From: Methylopumilus sp009926035
GTDB taxonomy: Bacteria > Pseudomonadota > Gammaproteobacteria > Burkholderiales > Methylophilaceae
Length of the DNA stretch: 64,000 nt
Reading direction: 5' to 3'
Assembly (NCBI GenBank): GCA_041165405.1
Contig: JBEANL010000006.1
Span: forward strand, 1 to 64,000
Made by a program: the position numbers and the translations under genes. Every line of letters starts with the position of its first letter. Within the stretch, counting starts at the first letter, position 1. Under the pieces are notes generated by a model, which had not been told where the DNA came from, made no database searches, and saw only the letters and a program-made list of their open reading frames with translations. This document shows positions 62,514 through 64,000 of this stretch, piece after piece.

Positions 62514-64000
62514 ATGAAAGCAGAAAAAGAAAATATTAAGAAAAAAATTAAAGAGTTAATCGAAAAGATAAATACATTCGATTATCAATATTATGTTTTA
62601 GACAATCCCTCTATTTCAGATTTCGAATACGATAAAATTTTTAGATCGCTTGTTGATCTAGAAAATGCAAATCCTGATTTGATTCAACCAGATTCACCCA
62701 CTCAACGGGTAGGTGGAGAAGCTTTAGAGGCTTTCGAGAGCGTTATCCATCGTCAAGCAATGTTATCTTTAAATAATGCTTTTGAAGAAGATGAGCTTAT
62801 TGCTTTCGATAAACGCATTAAAGATGATATCGGCATTGATGAAGTGGAATATGCTGTTGAGCCAAAATTTGATGGTCTCGCAATTACATTAACTTATGAA
62901 AATGGCATTTTCGTTCAAGGCGCTACACGCGGCGACGGCTATACCGGAGAGAATGTTACGCACAATTTAAAAACTATTCGATCAATACCTACCAAACTTA
63001 ATCATCCAAACCCACCCAGACTTTTAGAAGTGAGAGGTGAGGTTTTAATGTTCAAAAAAGATTTTGAATTACTGAATCAAAAACAAGAATCTTTAGGCGA
63101 AAAAAAATTTGCAAATCCCAGAAATGCCGCGGCAGGAAGTCTAAGACAGCTAGATCCGAGAATAACCGCAACTAGATCATTAACTTTCTTTTCATACGGT
63201 CTTGGTGTATGCGAACCGAATTTAAACTTAAAAACTCATACAGAAACAATTCAGCTTTTAAAGCAATTTAATTTACCAATTTCTGATCTATCAGCAACCG
63301 TTAAGGGCGTGAATGGTTTACAAAGCTTTTATGAGAAAGTATTAAAGTTAAGAGACTCCTTAGCTTATGACATTGATGGTGTAGTCTACAAAGTGAATTC
63401 TTTTAATTATCAAAATGAATTAGGTTTTGTATCAAGAGCTCCCAGATGGGCGATTGCTCATAAATTTCCAGCAGAAGAAGCTTTAACTGAAATTTTAGAT
63501 ATTGATGTTCAAGTAGGACGAACAGGAGCTATAACACCTGTTGCACGTTTAAAGCCAGTTTTTGTTGGTGGAGTTACTGTAACTAATGCAACTCTTCATA
63601 ATGAAGATGAAATGATTCGTAAAGATGTTCACATTGGAGATATTGTAAGTGTCCGAAGAGCAGGGGATGTAATTCCTGAGATTGTAAGGGTACATATTGA
63701 TAAACGACCAAAGACAATCAAAAAATTTAAAATGCCAAATGCATGCCCAGAGTGCGGCTCCCCTCTAATTCGAATAGATGATGAAGCTGTCATTCGATGT
63801 TCAGGCGGCCTCATTTGTCCAGCCCAACAAAAACAATCTATTATTCATTTTGCGTCTCGAAAGGCTATGGATATAGAAGGTTTAGGAGATAAATCTGTTG
63901 AACAATTAGTAACTGTAGGATTGATTCATGGATTACCTGATATATACAAGCTAAAGCTTACACAATTAATTAACCTTGATCGTATGGCAGAAAAATCAGG
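62514..64000 (+). CDS. ligA: NAD-dependent DNA ligase, 3' end beyond the window
   Basis: Seals nicks in replication and repair using NAD+. Only the first about 495 residues are inside the window; the frame is open to the last base. The adenylated Lys118 is in VEPKFDGLAI. The Ia domain is at about 1-70, the adenylation domain to about 320, the OB fold after VGRTGAITPVARLKPV, and the four-Cys zinc finger (CPECGS ... RCSGGLICPAQ) at about 405-435. The ATG is the base after the zipA stop codon. The HhH and BRCT domains should lie past the edge. Confidence 0.96.
   Translation, partial: MKAEKENIKKKIKELIEKINTFDYQYYVLDNPSISDFEYDKIFRSLVDLENANPDLIQPDSPTQRVGGEALEAFESVIHRQAMLSLNNAFEEDELIAFDKRIKDDIGIDEVEYAVEPKFDGLAITLTYENGIFVQGATRGDGYTGENVTHNLKTIRSIPTKLNHPNPPRLLEVRGEVLMFKKDFELLNQKQESLGEKKFANPRNAAAGSLRQLDPRITATRSLTFFSYGLGVCEPNLNLKTHTETIQLLKQFNLPISDLSATVKGVNGLQSFYEKVLKLRDSLAYDIDGVVYKVNSFNYQNELGFVSRAPRWAIAHKFPAEEALTEILDIDVQVGRTGAITPVARLKPVFVGGVTVTNATLHNEDEMIRKDVHIGDIVSVRRAGDVIPEIVRVHIDKRPKTIKKFKMPNACPECGSPLIRIDDEAVIRCSGGLICPAQQKQSIIHFASRKAMDIEGLGDKSVEQLVTVGLIHGLPDIYKLKLTQLINLDRMAEKS

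Overview
The window looks like a piece of the main chromosome of a streamlined, AT-rich betaproteobacterial methylotroph, most like the Methylophilaceae (the freshwater 'Ca. Methylopumilus' / marine OM43 type). The lineage call is an inference. It rests on a ribulose-monophosphate (RuMP) locus (transaldolase, 3-hexulose-6-phosphate synthase, 6-phospho-3-hexuloisomerase), on housekeeping gene blocks of proteobacterial order, and on very tight gene packing. I see no insertion sequence, prophage, integrase, CRISPR array or rRNA operon.

Layout. 0.4-9 kb: tRNA-Ser, the TCA genes acnB and class I fumarase, a small exported protein of unknown function, an exported glutathione peroxidase, and ppsA-ppsR (PEP synthase and its regulator). 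9.4-12 kb: the RuMP locus tal-hps-hpi, with RNA hairpins, an internal terminator, and a 56-codon Cys-rich membrane microprotein. 12-19 kb: pabB, then a convergent TolC/adaptor/RND efflux operon. 19-27 kb: tRNA-Leu, tig-clpP-clpX, lon behind a sigma32-like promoter, tRNA-Val, tRNA-Asp, ppiD. 27-34 kb: a minus-strand run gloB-mltD-peptide ABC transporter (no ATPase)-fabI. 34-38 kb: yafS-like, rnhA, dnaQ, then queD, an M48 protease, orn and crcB. 38-44 kb: rne divergent from rluC-HAD-Rieske-sppA. 44-53 kb: pgi, queG, tsaE-amiC-miaA, a DMT transporter, a GT41 glycosyltransferase and a single-domain mnmC. 53-64 kb: a PQQ-type beta-propeller lipoprotein, a pseudouridine synthase, an unknown small protein, ppa, tRNA-Glu and tRNA-Ala, queF, smc, zipA and the first two thirds of ligA.

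How the genes fit together. HPS and HPI fix formaldehyde to fructose-6-phosphate. Pgi feeds that into the oxidative hexose cycle, and transaldolase should help regenerate ribulose-5-phosphate. PpsA/PpsR govern pyruvate to PEP, and AcnB/fumarase serve the TCA reactions. Tig-ClpXP-Lon-PpiD form a protein quality-control block. queD, queG and queF are three scattered genes of queuosine synthesis.

Most unusual points. (1) The transaldolase has an in-frame loss of about 19 residues that removes the family's TTNPS motif. (2) The PQQ-propeller lipoprotein keeps the vicinal Cys pair but appears to lack the usual metal-ligand Glu and catalytic Asp. (3) The tal-hps gap can form competing hairpins, and a strong terminator separates hps from hpi. 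(4) An unlisted microprotein has a symmetric Cys pattern. (5) All nine convergent gene pairs lie within 10 nt of each other or share overlapping stop codons.
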